From positions 1-34,237 of the forward strand of contig JACDHV010000008.1 in NCBI GenBank assembly GCA_013820855.1: a stretch of DNA of 34,237 nucleotides, given 5' to 3'. Position 1 is the stretch's first letter. Each line of letters opens with the position of its first letter. Origin of the DNA: Gemmatimonadales bacterium. Lineage in GTDB: Bacteria > Gemmatimonadota > Gemmatimonadetes > Gemmatimonadales > GWC2-71-9. The notes below the pieces were generated by a model that ran no database searches, had not been told where the DNA came from, and was given only the letters and a program-made list of their open reading frames with translations. This document shows positions 8,706-17,193 of this stretch, piece by piece. The position numbers and the translations under genes were made by a program.

Positions 8706-11700
8706 ATGAGCCTCTCACGGCGGCAATTTCTCAAGCGATCGGGCCTGTCGGCCGGCGGCGGCACCCTGGGCGGCCTCGTCGCGCTCGGGCTCGACCCCGA
8801 GCGGGCCCGCGCCGCCACGGTGCCCCTCGAGTGGAAGATCGAGCGGACCAAGGTCGTCCCCTCCATCTGTCCCTACTGCGCGGTGGGCTGCGGCCTGCTG
8901 CTCCACGTGCGCGACGGGAAGCTGGTGAACGTCGAGGGTAACCCCGACTCCCCCATCAATCGGGGCACGCTCTGCCCCAAGGGCGCGGCGAGCTACCAGC
9001 TCACGGTCAACCCCAACCGCCCGACCGGGTGCCTCTATCGCCGCCCCGGCGGCACCGAGTGGGAGCCGATCGAGCTGAACCGCGCCATGGACATGGTGGC
9101 CGAGCGGGTGAAGCGAACCCGCGACGCCACCTTTCGCCGCACCGCCACGGTGGAAGGCCGCGAAGTGACGGTGAACCACACGCTGGGCATCGGGTCCCTC
9201 GGCGGGGCCACGATGGACAACGAGTGGAATTACACGCAGGCGAAGATGTGGCGGGGGCTCGGCGGGGTCTTCCTCGAGAACCAGGCCCGAATATGACACT
9301 CCTCCACGGTCCCCGGTCTGGGGACGAGCTACGGTAGAGGCGGCGCGACGACGTTCCAGCAGGACCTGCAGAACTCGGACGCGATCGTGATCATGGGCTC
9401 CAACTTCGCCGAGTGCCACCCGGTGGGCTTCCGGTGGGCGATGAAGGCGAGGGAGCGCGGCTGCAAGTTGATCCACGTGGACCCGCGGTTCACGCGGACC
9501 AGCGCCATGTGCGACCTGCACGTGGCCCTCCGTGCGGGCACCGACATCGCGTTTCTCGGCGGGCTCGTCAACCACATCATCAGCCACGACCGCTGGTTCA
9601 AGGAGTACGTCCTCCATTACACCAACGCGGCCACCATCGTCGCCGAGACCTTCCAGGACACCGAGGACCTCGATGGGCTGTTCTCGGGATTCGACCCCGA
9701 GAGCCGGCGGTACGACACGAAAGTGTGGGCGTACGAGGGCACGGTGGCCGGCCAGCCGGAGCTGGACAAGAGCGCCAACCAGCCCCCCGCCAAGGAGGGG
9801 CAGCCGGGCGTGGATTTCCGGCGCATGCCGCCGCGCACGGATCCGACGCTCCAGCATCCCCGCTGCGTCTTCCAGATTCTGAAGCGGCACTACGCCCGAT
9901 ACACGCCGGAGATGGTGTCGCGGATCTGCGGCTGCAGCGAGGCGCAGTTCCTCCAGGTGGCGGAGGCGCTCTGCGACAACTCGGGGCGGGAGCGCACCTC
10001 GGCCTTCGTCTACGCGGTGGGCTGGACCCAGCACACCGTCGGGGTGCAGTACATCCGCACCGCGACCATCGTCCAGGCGCTCCTGGGTAACGTCGGCCGG
10101 CCCGGCGGCGGCATCCTGGCGCTCCGGGGTCACGCCACCATCCAGGGCTCGACCGACATCGCCACGCTCTACAATCTGCTGCCCGGCTATCTCCCCGCGC
10201 CCAGCGCACAGGTGCGGGCCCACGACACCCTCGAGGGGTGGCTGGCCAACGAGATGCCGACCACCGGCTGGTGGGCCAACGGCCGGAAGTACATGGTGTC
10301 GTTCCTCAAGGCCTGGTACGGCGCCGCGGCCACGGCCGAGAACGAGTGGGGCTATCAGTTCCTTCCCAAGAACGTGGGCGATCACTCCCACATGCCGATG
10401 TTCGTCGCCATGCACCAGCGGGTGCTGCGTGGGTTCATGGCGATGGGGCAGAACCCCGCCGTCGGCGGGCAGAACGCGGTGTTCCAGCGGGGGGCGATGG
10501 CGCAGCTCGAGTGGCTGGTGGTGAAGGACCTCTTCGTCACCGAAACGGCCGACTTCTGGAACGCGCCGGACGTCGAGGACCCGTCCGCGATCGGCACGGA
10601 GGTGTTCTTCTTCCCGTCGGCCTCGGTGCCCGAGATGGACGGGTCGTTCACCAACACCCAGCGGCTGGTGCAGTGGCACGAGAAGGCGATCGAGTCGCCG
10701 GGTGATTGCCGGAGCGACCTCTGGTTCACGCACCAGCTGGTGAAGCGGCTCAAGAAGCTCTACCAGGGCTCGACCAACCCCAACGACGCACCCTTCCTCG
10801 CGATGGAGTGGAACTTCGAGGAGGTGGACGGCGAAGCCTCGGCCGAGAGCGTGCTCCGCGAGATCAATGGATACACGCTGCCGGACCGGAAGCTGGTGAA
10901 GTCGTTCGGCGACCTGCGGGACGACGGCTCGACCGCCAGCGGTGCGTGGATCTACACCGGCATCTATCCCGAGGAAGGGCGGAACCTCGCCGCCGCCCGC
11001 GACGCCGACGAGTACGTCTCGCTCGGCTGGGCGTTCGCTTGGCCGGCCAATCGCCGCATCCTCTACAACCGGGCCAGCGCCGACCCGTCCGGTCGGCCGT
11101 GGTCCGACCGCAAGCGCTACGTCTGGTGGGACGACGGGCGGCGCGAGTGGGTGGGCTACGACGTGCCCGATTTCCCCAGCACCAAGCCGCCGACGGCGAA
11201 GGGCGTCTGGGCGAAGGGGGGGATGGACGCGCTCGACGGCGACGCGCCGTTCATCATGAAGCCCGACGGGAAAATCTGGCTCTACGTGCCGAGCGGCCTG
11301 GTGGATGGGCCGCTGCCGACCCACTACGAGCCCTGGGAATCGCCGGTCGACAACGCGCTGTACCCGAAGCACCCCCGCAACCCCGCGGCGAAGACGTTCA
11401 ACGTCGTCGGCAACCGCTACATCGACCCCGGTGACCCGGCGTTCCCGATCGTCATCTCGACCTACCGGCTCACCGAGCACCACCTGAGCGGGGCGATGAC
11501 CCGCTGGCTTCCGTGGCTGGCGTCTCTGATGCCCGAGCTCTTCATCGAGATCTCACCCGAGCTGGCGGGCGAGCGAGGCATCACGAACGCGGGGTGGGTC
11601 ACCGTGGCCACGCCCCGCGGCGCGGTCGAGTGCAAGGCGCTCGTCACCCGCCGGATGCGGCCGTTCCAGGTGATGGGGCGCACGGTGCACCAGGTCGGCA

Positions 11701-12026
11701 TGCCGTTCCACTGGGGATACCGCGGCGTGGTCACGGGCGGCGTCACCAACGAGCTGGCCGCGCTCGTGGCCGACCCCAACGTCACCATTCACGAGGCGAA
11801 GGTGTTCATGTGCCAGGTGGAGGCGGGCCGCAACGCCAAGGCGGTCCTCGCGCGCCTGGAGGATGCGCCCCGCCCGGTGCCCCATGTCGGCCGCCGCGAG
11901 CGACAGGCCGCCGAGGCCAACATCGATCGTGCGATCGAGCTGGCCGAGGCCGCCGGGAGCCCCGCCGAGATCCTGGTGGAGCCGCCCTTCCCGCTCGACC
12001 AGCCGCTCGGAGTCTATCATGGCTAA
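8706..12026 (+). CDS. fdhA: Formate dehydrogenase catalytic alpha subunit, selenocysteine-containing (UGA at 9294-9296 is Sec197)
   Basis: The 1106-residue product oxidises formate to CO2 at a molybdenum or tungsten bis-pterin centre, probably in the periplasm. SRRQFLK at residues 4-10 is a Tat signal. The N-terminal 4Fe-4S site is C55, C58, C62 and C90, followed by LCPKG. The frame has a TGA at 9294-9296 in the context NQARI-U-HSSTVPGLG, precisely where E. coli FdnG has Sec196; reading continues in the same frame to 12026. Downstream are AIVIMGSNFAECHP and the C-terminal molybdopterin-dinucleotide domain (TYRLTEHHLSGAMTRW, VHQVGMPFHWGY). A GTG at 8691 is a possible upstream start, but the ATG at 8706 places the Tat motif normally. 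Automatic annotation would split this gene. It overlaps fdhB by eight bases. The host must also encode SelA, SelB, SelC and SelD, none of which is in the window. Confidence 0.95.
9294..9325 (+). promoter_or_regulatory. Sec UGA codon and bacterial SECIS-like hairpin
   Basis: UGA at 9294-9296 is followed after 12 bases by a perfect six-pair stem, GTCCCC at 9309-9314 with GGGGAC at 9320-9325, and a five-base loop GGUCU. The apical loop starts 18 bases after the UGA and contains GU, as expected for SelB recognition in bacterial SECIS elements. Confidence 0.85.
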
Positions 12027-13011
12027 GGGGTTCTACACCGATACCACTATCTGCATCGGCTGCAAGGCGTGCCAGACGGCCTGTCACCAGTGGAACGAGC
12101 TGCCGGCGGTGAACGACGGCCAGGTGGAGCTCACCGGCAATTCCTACGACAATACCGGCCGACTGAGCGCGCTGGACTGGCGCCACGTGCGCTTCATCGA
12201 GCAGTTCCCCGAGGACCGCAGCCAGGACGGTTTTCTTCACGGCTCGCGCTGGCTGATGATGTCCGACGTCTGCAAGCACTGCGTGAAGGCCGGATGCCTC
12301 GAGGTGTGCCCGACCGGCGCGATCATCCGCACCGAGTTCGACAGCGTCTTCATCCAGCAGGACGTCTGCAACGGCTGCCGCGCGTGCATCGCCGCCTGCC
12401 CGTTCGGCGTGGTGGACGTGGGCCAGGACGGCAAGGCGCACAAGTGCACCCTCTGCTACGACCGGCTGCAGCACGGCATGGAGCCGGCCTGCGCCCAGGC
12501 CTGCCCGACGGACTCCATCCGCTTCGGCGAGGTGAGCGAGCTGATGGTGCTGGCCGACCAGCGGGTGGCCGATCTCCGCGCCGAAGGTGTGCCGGCGTAC
12601 GTGTACGGCAAGGAGGAGATCGTCGGCGGCCTGAATTGTTTCTTCCTGCTGGTGGACAAGCCCGAGGTGTACGGCATGCCGGCGGACCCCAGGCTGCCGT
12701 CGGACAACGTGCCCGAGGGTCTCGGCCTCAGCGCGCTGACGGCGGCCGTCGTGGCCGCCGGCAGCGTGGTCGCGTTCCGGAAGGAGCGGATGGACGGCAT
12801 GGGAGGTGAGCCGCCGCCCGACACCGGTCCCGACACCGTCCCCCACACCGGCCCCGGCGGCGGATCCCCGGGCGGAGGCGGCCCGCCGCCGGGCGTCGAT
12901 CTCGTGGCGTTCATGAGCGCAGTGCACGGTGCCAACGAAACGGCGCGGGGCCGCCGCGCCGAGCCCAAGGCAGAGGGCGGTTGTGGCGGCGCCTGTGGGT
13001 GCCACGCGTGA
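12019..13011 (+). CDS. fdhB: Formate dehydrogenase iron-sulfur beta subunit
   Basis: This 330-residue electron-transfer subunit passes electrons from FdhA to the membrane subunit. Four ferredoxin-type clusters are indicated by CIGCKACQTAC (residues 12-22), CKHCVKAGCLEVCPTGA, CNGCRACIAACPFGV and CTLCYDR...CAQACPTDS. A hydrophobic segment LSALTAAVVAAGSVVAF near residue 245 is the probable single membrane anchor. The chain then continues unusually, with a Pro/Gly/Thr-rich linker of about 25 residues, a short helical piece and a final CGGACGCHA. The ATG at 12019 overlaps the fdhA stop and the gene overlaps the next start (GTGA). No Tat signal is present, as in FdnH-type subunits carried by the alpha subunit. 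Confidence 0.93.
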   Translation: MAKGFYTDTTICIGCKACQTACHQWNELPAVNDGQVELTGNSYDNTGRLSALDWRHVRFIEQFPEDRSQDGFLHGSRWLMMSDVCKHCVKAGCLEVCPTGAIIRTEFDSVFIQQDVCNGCRACIAACPFGVVDVGQDGKAHKCTLCYDRLQHGMEPACAQACPTDSIRFGEVSELMVLADQRVADLRAEGVPAYVYGKEEIVGGLNCFFLLVDKPEVYGMPADPRLPSDNVPEGLGLSALTAAVVAAGSVVAFRKERMDGMGGEPPPDTGPDTVPHTGPGGGSPGGGGPPPGVDLVAFMSAVHGANETARGRRAEPKAEGGCGGACGCHA

Positions 13012-13985
13012 GCGCCGAGCTCCTGGCGCAGGTGGCCACACCGGTCGTCGGCCACGGCTTCGCGCCCCACTGGGGCTGGTACATCGTCCTCTATTTCTTC
13101 TTCGGCGGGCTGTGTGCCGGCTCGTACTTCGTCGCCACCCTGCTGCTCCTCCTGGGCGATCCCCGCGACCGGGACACGATCCGGCTGGGGTACCTCATCT
13201 CCTTTCCGCTGCTGATCCTCTGCGCGATCCTGCTGATCCTCGATCTCGGCGTGCCGTCCCGCTTCTGGCACATGGTCTTCCAGAGCAAGAACGTCCCCGA
13301 GCTCATGTTCAAGCCCTGGTCGCCCATCTCGCTGGGTACCTGGATCCTCTCCGCGTTCGGGCTCTTCTCCTTCGTCGCGTTCCTGGGGGCGCTGGTGGAC
13401 AGCGGCCGGCTGCGCTGGGCCCCGGTGCTCCGCCTGGCGGACCGGGTGCGCGGCCTTCCTCGCCAGGCGGTCGTGGCCTGGAACGTCCTCGGCAGCTTCT
13501 TCGGCTTCGGGCTGGCGGGGTACACCGGTGTCCTGGTGACGGCCACGACCATTCCGGTTTGGCAGAACGCGCGCCTGCTGGGCGGACTCTTTCTCACATC
13601 GGCGGCGTCGGCCTCCTACGCGCTGCTCGTGCTGCTGCTTCTGCGGCGGGGGCGCGCGCACTCGGACCCCTCGGTCGCCAAGCTCGCCCGTGCCGATCGC
13701 TTCACGGTGGTGCTCGAGCTCCTGCTCATCGTCGTTCTGGTGCTCACGCTGGGCCAGGCCTCGCGGCCGATCACGACCGGGGGGTTCGGGGTGCTCTTCT
13801 GGCTCGGGGCCGTCGGCCTCGGCGTGGTGGCGCCCCTCCTGCTGCATCGGACGGCGCTCGGCGGATGGGACGCGCACCGCCGGGAGGTGATCGCGGCGGT
13901 GTGCGTGCTGGTGGGCGGACTCATCCTGCGATTCGTGGTGGTGATGTCGCCGCAGTACCCGATGGTGCCGCTGTGGGCGCTCTGA
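13008..13985 (+). CDS. NrfD/PsrC-type integral membrane subunit of formate dehydrogenase
   Basis: A 325-residue protein with about eight to nine hydrophobic helices, beginning with WGWYIVLYFFFGGLCAGSYFVATLLLLL, the usual NrfD opening. The family is the haem-free quinone-interacting anchor of molybdopterin oxidoreductases and replaces the cytochrome b gamma subunit (FdnI) of E. coli. It should transfer electrons from FdhB to menaquinone or ubiquinone. The chosen GTG at 13008 overlaps the fdhB TGA; TTG 12981 and GTG 12999 are less likely because they add an Arg-rich stretch. Its 3' end overlaps the small lipoprotein gene by 13 bases. Confidence 0.88.
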   Translation: MSAELLAQVATPVVGHGFAPHWGWYIVLYFFFGGLCAGSYFVATLLLLLGDPRDRDTIRLGYLISFPLLILCAILLILDLGVPSRFWHMVFQSKNVPELMFKPWSPISLGTWILSAFGLFSFVAFLGALVDSGRLRWAPVLRLADRVRGLPRQAVVAWNVLGSFFGFGLAGYTGVLVTATTIPVWQNARLLGGLFLTSAASASYALLVLLLLRRGRAHSDPSVAKLARADRFTVVLELLLIVVLVLTLGQASRPITTGGFGVLFWLGAVGLGVVAPLLLHRTALGGWDAHRREVIAAVCVLVGGLILRFVVVMSPQYPMVPLWAL

Positions 13986-14305
13986 GCCGGACGGCGCTCC
14001 CGCTCGCCCTGCTGGCGGCGGCCGCCTGCTCGCCCGAAGCCCGCCGGGTCCGTGACGGCGGCCCCGGGGCTGATCCCGGGAACAAAGTGCTGGTCGAGCA
14101 CCGGCAACCCGAGCCTCGCGCGGCGGATACCACGCTGTGGCCGGGGCTCGCCCCCGCCCCGGTCGAGCGCTTCGCGGCAGGCGACCTGGCGCCGGCCACG
14201 TTTCCCGCCGCCCCCCGCGACCAGCCGCCCACGGGCGCGCAGCAACGAACCTTCGACAGCGATCCATCCGTGGATCCCCGCCTGCCCTCCGACCAGGCGC
14301 GCTAG
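13973..14305 (+). CDS. Small lipoprotein of the formate dehydrogenase operon, function unknown
   Basis: A GTG at 13973 opens a 110-residue frame with a hydrophobic signal region TALPLALLAAAAC and a lipobox LAAAAC at residues 15-20. The mature part is rich in Pro, Ala and Asp, without a recognised domain or cofactor motif, though it contains the run VLVEHRQPEPRAADTTLWPG. It overlaps the nrfD-like gene by 13 bases and ends one base before fdhE. It is therefore locked inside the operon and probably translated with it. A role as an envelope partner or assembly aid of the dehydrogenase is inference only. Confidence 0.7.
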   Translation: MGALSRTALPLALLAAAACSPEARRVRDGGPGADPGNKVLVEHRQPEPRAADTTLWPGLAPAPVERFAAGDLAPATFPAAPRDQPPTGAQQRTFDSDPSVDPRLPSDQAR

Positions 14306-14306
14306 A

Positions 14307-15182
14307 GTGGCTCGCCTCGCCTCGCGCCCCGCCGATCCCGAGATGGCCCGGGCGAGCGAGGTCCTCGACGTCCTCGCGGAGGTCTGGCGTGATCTGTCGC
14401 CGGCGCTCCCGCCGGGCGTACCGGCAGTCGAGGCGGCCGAGGTGCGGCTCGAGGGCGGGGTGCCCGCGCTCGCGGGAGAGCCGCTGATCGGCGGCCCGGC
14501 GCTGGTCGCGGGCGTCCGGGAGATCGGGCGCCGGCTTCAGGCGATCGAGGGGTACGGCGCGGCAGGCGCGGTCTCCGACGCGGTCGCCCGCCGCTCATCA
14601 ACCTTCGATACCGAGCTGTTCGCGGCGGCTGCCCTCGGCGGCATGTGGGACGAGATGGCGTCGCTCGCCGACGGCCTGGAGCTGGATGCCCACGCGCTGA
14701 TCACCCTGGCGGATTACGCCGCGAGGCCGGCGCTCAGGGCCGGCGCCCTGGTGGTGAAGCCCCTGGTGACCGCGTCGCGATGGGGCCGCGGGACCTGCCC
14801 CTCCTGCGGTGCGCCGCCGGCGCTCTCGGTGCGGTCCGGCAAGGAGGGGGACCGCACCCTCTTCTGCCCGCGGTGCGGCACGGGATGGCGGTACCCGTGG
14901 GTGCGCTGCCCCGCGTGCGGCGAGGACGACCACCGGCGGCTCGGCGCGCTCCACGCGTCCGGTGAGGGCGACTTCCGGCGCGCCGACGTCTGCGACACCT
15001 GCCGGAGCTACGTCAAGAGCGTGGCCGCGCTGGACCCGCCGAATGCGGACGGCGTGCTGCGCCTCGATCTCGACACGGCCGCGCTCGATTTCGCCGCGAT
15101 CGAGCTCGGATATCATCGTGACGGCGTCCCCGACGATCGGGGTGGGCCGCGCGAGACGGGGCCGGTCGAACACCGTCGCTGA
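14307..15182 (+). CDS. fdhE: Formate dehydrogenase accessory protein FdhE
   Basis: This 291-residue cytoplasmic assembly factor is needed for activity of Tat-exported formate dehydrogenases in E. coli. The C-terminal half shows four zinc- or iron-binding CxxC knuckles, CPSCGAPP, CPRCGTGW, CPACGEDD and CDTCRSY, with the typical RYPWVRCPACG and SYVKSVAALDPP contexts. The GTG at 14307 starts one base after the stop of the lipoprotein gene. The N-terminal half is helical and poorly conserved, as usual for the family. It closes the operon and is followed by a CRP-like palindrome belonging to the next gene. Confidence 0.92.
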   Translation: MARLASRPADPEMARASEVLDVLAEVWRDLSPALPPGVPAVEAAEVRLEGGVPALAGEPLIGGPALVAGVREIGRRLQAIEGYGAAGAVSDAVARRSSTFDTELFAAAALGGMWDEMASLADGLELDAHALITLADYAARPALRAGALVVKPLVTASRWGRGTCPSCGAPPALSVRSGKEGDRTLFCPRCGTGWRYPWVRCPACGEDDHRRLGALHASGEGDFRRADVCDTCRSYVKSVAALDPPNADGVLRLDLDTAALDFAAIELGYHRDGVPDDRGGPRETGPVEHRR

Positions 15183-15186
15183 AGCG

Positions 15187-15202
15187 GGTGAGCGGTGTCA
15201 CA
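15187..15202. promoter_or_regulatory. CRP/FNR-family-like palindrome, site 2
   Basis: GTGAGCGGTGTCACA at 15188-15202 differs from site 1 at a single spacer base. It sits 72-86 bases upstream of the SDR start at 15274 and just beyond the fdhE stop. Confidence 0.5.
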
Positions 15203-15273
15203 TCCTCCCGTTCCCCCTGCAAGCCATCATCCCTCCTCAATGCGCGATCGCTCAGACCTTCAGGAGGCACAAC

Positions 15274-16305
15274 GTGGCGGTGAAGAAGAAGGGGGCGCGG
15301 TGGTCCGGCGCCAAGAAGAGCGGCGGCGCTGCCGCCGGGAAGGCGAAGGCTCAGGCCGACCGAAAGCTCCAGCGGGAGGCCGAGCAGCGGCGCGAGAGCG
15401 CCCAGGAGAGCAAGCAGAAGAAGGGAGGCGCCGTCCAGACGGGGCAGCGGAAATACCCCGAGCCTCCCCAGCCCAAACAGACCCTTGCCAAGCCCGGCCT
15501 CGAGTCCGAGCTGGAGCCGCGGCCGCGCTTCATGGCCCCGGGGTATCGCGGCTCGGGTAAGCTCGAGGGGAAGGTCGCCATCATCACCGGTGGCGACTCC
15601 GGGATCGGGCGGGCGGTCGCCGTGCTCTTCGCGCGGGAGGGCGCCGACGTAGCCATCGTCTATCTGAGCGAGGACGAGGACGCCGAAGAGACCGCGCGCG
15701 CGGTCGAGGGTGAGGGCCGGCGGGCGCTCCTCATTCCCGGCGATGTCACCGATTCCGGCTTCTGCGACGTGGCGGTCGAGACCGCAGTCCGCGAGCTGGG
15801 GCGGCTCGACATCCTGGTCAACAACGCCGCCTACCAGGAGCACCTGCCGTCGCTGGAGGACATCAGCGACGAGCAGCTCGACCGGACCTTCCGCACCAAC
15901 ATTTACGGCTACTTCTACATGGCCCGGGCGGCGCTGCCGCACCTGGAGAACGGCGCGGCGATCATCAACAGCGGGTCGGTGACCGGCATCGAGGGAAGCA
16001 AGGAGCTGCTCGACTACTCGGCCACGAAGGGCGCCATCCACGCGTTCACCAAGTCGCTGGCGCAGAACCTGGTGGAGCGAGGCATCCGGGTGAACGCCGT
16101 GGCGCCGGGGCCGGTCTGGACCCCACTCAACCCCGCGGATCAGGATGCCGAGAAGGTGGCGGAATTCGGGCAGGACGTGCCGATGAAGCGGCCCGCACAG
16201 CCGGAGGAGGTGGCGCCCGCCTATGTGTTTCTCGCTTCGTCGATCTGCTCCAGCTACATCAGCGGCGAGGTCCTGCCGGTGCTCGGAGGCGAGACGGTCG
16301 GGTGA
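15274..16305 (+). CDS. Short-chain dehydrogenase/reductase, general-stress type, with Lys-rich N-terminal extension
   Basis: A 343-residue NAD(P)-dependent oxidoreductase. The Rossmann fingerprint is TGGDSGIGRAVAV (about residues 105-117), NNAAY follows strand four, and the catalytic residues are in NSGSVTG and YSATKGAIHAF. KPGLESELEPRPRF before the fold matches the leader found in the YhxC/GSP39-like SDR group, whose substrates are not known. Ahead of it are about 70 additional residues full of Lys, Arg, Gln and Ala, beginning VAVKKKGARWSGAKKSGG. The GTG at 15274 has a strong CAGGAGG seven bases upstream, so the extension is genuinely translated. The gene is monocistronic and convergent with the next gene. 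Confidence 0.9.
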   Translation: MAVKKKGARWSGAKKSGGAAAGKAKAQADRKLQREAEQRRESAQESKQKKGGAVQTGQRKYPEPPQPKQTLAKPGLESELEPRPRFMAPGYRGSGKLEGKVAIITGGDSGIGRAVAVLFAREGADVAIVYLSEDEDAEETARAVEGEGRRALLIPGDVTDSGFCDVAVETAVRELGRLDILVNNAAYQEHLPSLEDISDEQLDRTFRTNIYGYFYMARAALPHLENGAAIINSGSVTGIEGSKELLDYSATKGAIHAFTKSLAQNLVERGIRVNAVAPGPVWTPLNPADQDAEKVAEFGQDVPMKRPAQPEEVAPAYVFLASSICSSYISGEVLPVLGGETVG

Positions 16306-16314
16306 CCGGCGCGG

Positions 16315-17100
16315 TCAGCGGAGGGCGATGCTGAGCTCGTATTCGGCGCCCTCCTCGGCGGGCACCACGCTGATCACGTAGTTCTGGGAGGCGGGCAGCC
16401 TCCCCGCCCACAGCCGGCGTCGCTCGGATAGGGGCGCCAGCTGCGTGCCGTCGTCCAGCCCGTACACGTGAAGGGTGGCAGGGTCGCGCTCGCGCAGCGA
16501 GGCGGCGAGGGTCCGTCCGCTCTCGCCGTCGATGATGTAGTCCACCGGGGCGCGTGACGGCGCGCTCCCCCTGATCGCCGCCGTCGGATGCTCGGCGCCG
16601 ACCGACAGCCGGCGGGGAATCTGCACCGCCAGCGTATACGCGGTGGCACCGGTGGCGCTCACCCGCACGATGACGTCGCCCGTGGCCGGCAGCCGCCCCG
16701 ACCACAGCGCGCCCGCTCCGAACGGAGCCGAAAGCTCGCTCCCATCCGGCACCGAGAAGACCCGCACCGTCGCCGCCGCCGGCGCCGATTCCCGCTCCCT
16801 GACCGGCCACGTGATCGCGTGCGCCATCATCACCTGCCCCTGCTCCGCACCGATCAGATAGCCCTGAGTCTCCCCGTCCCGCAGGCTGTCGTTCACGATG
16901 CCGGACGTCGTCCCGCGCGCAAACCGGACACGGAGGAGCCCGGTGGTGTCGCCGGCCGGCACCACGGTGGGCCCACTCTCGGCGGGCTGGTCCGCCGCGG
17001 GCGCCGCGCCCATCGCCGCGGGTCGCGCGCGTCCTCCACAGGCAGCTGCTACCACCGCCAGGGCGGCCACGGAGGCCGTGAGGCGATTCGGCGTTGACAT
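16315..17100 (-). CDS. Repeat-containing lipoprotein, function unknown
   Basis: A 261-residue lipoprotein: MSTPNRLTASVAALAVVAAACGG gives a signal peptide with lipobox VAAAC. The mature chain holds at least two similar beta-rich modules, shown by SGRLPATGDVIVRVSATG...YTLAVQIPRR and AGRLPASQNYVISVVPAEE...YELSIALR. Each is preceded by a phrase of the form V(F/Y)SVPDG-S-L or VYGLDDGTQL. This resembles the internally repeated sugar-binding or adhesion-like domains of secreted proteins, but I do not recognise a named family. The start at 17100 is the only one with a signal peptide. It is divergent from the aquaporin gene and nearly abuts the SDR stop. Confidence 0.8.
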   Translation of the reverse strand: MSTPNRLTASVAALAVVAAACGGRARPAAMGAAPAADQPAESGPTVVPAGDTTGLLRVRFARGTTSGIVNDSLRDGETQGYLIGAEQGQVMMAHAITWPVRERESAPAAATVRVFSVPDGSELSAPFGAGALWSGRLPATGDVIVRVSATGATAYTLAVQIPRRLSVGAEHPTAAIRGSAPSRAPVDYIIDGESGRTLAASLRERDPATLHVYGLDDGTQLAPLSERRRLWAGRLPASQNYVISVVPAEEGAEYELSIALR

Positions 17101-17193
17101 GCGGCTCTCCCTGTTGAGCACCACGACAAGATAACTTGGGCGCTCAGCCCGATCGCCTGTCCCATCGCCCACCACCCCTGCTGGAGGGTCGCC

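Noticed and set aside
8715-11483. A 922-codon open frame on the minus strand opposite fdhA
   Set aside because: It is the antisense shadow of a high-GC gene: His/Val/Arg-rich, no domain or signal, and it covers a sequence that is clearly formate dehydrogenase on the plus strand.
12806-12900. Pro/Gly-rich repetitive DNA that could look like a repeat element
   Set aside because: It is in frame and encodes the flexible linker of the Fe-S subunit.
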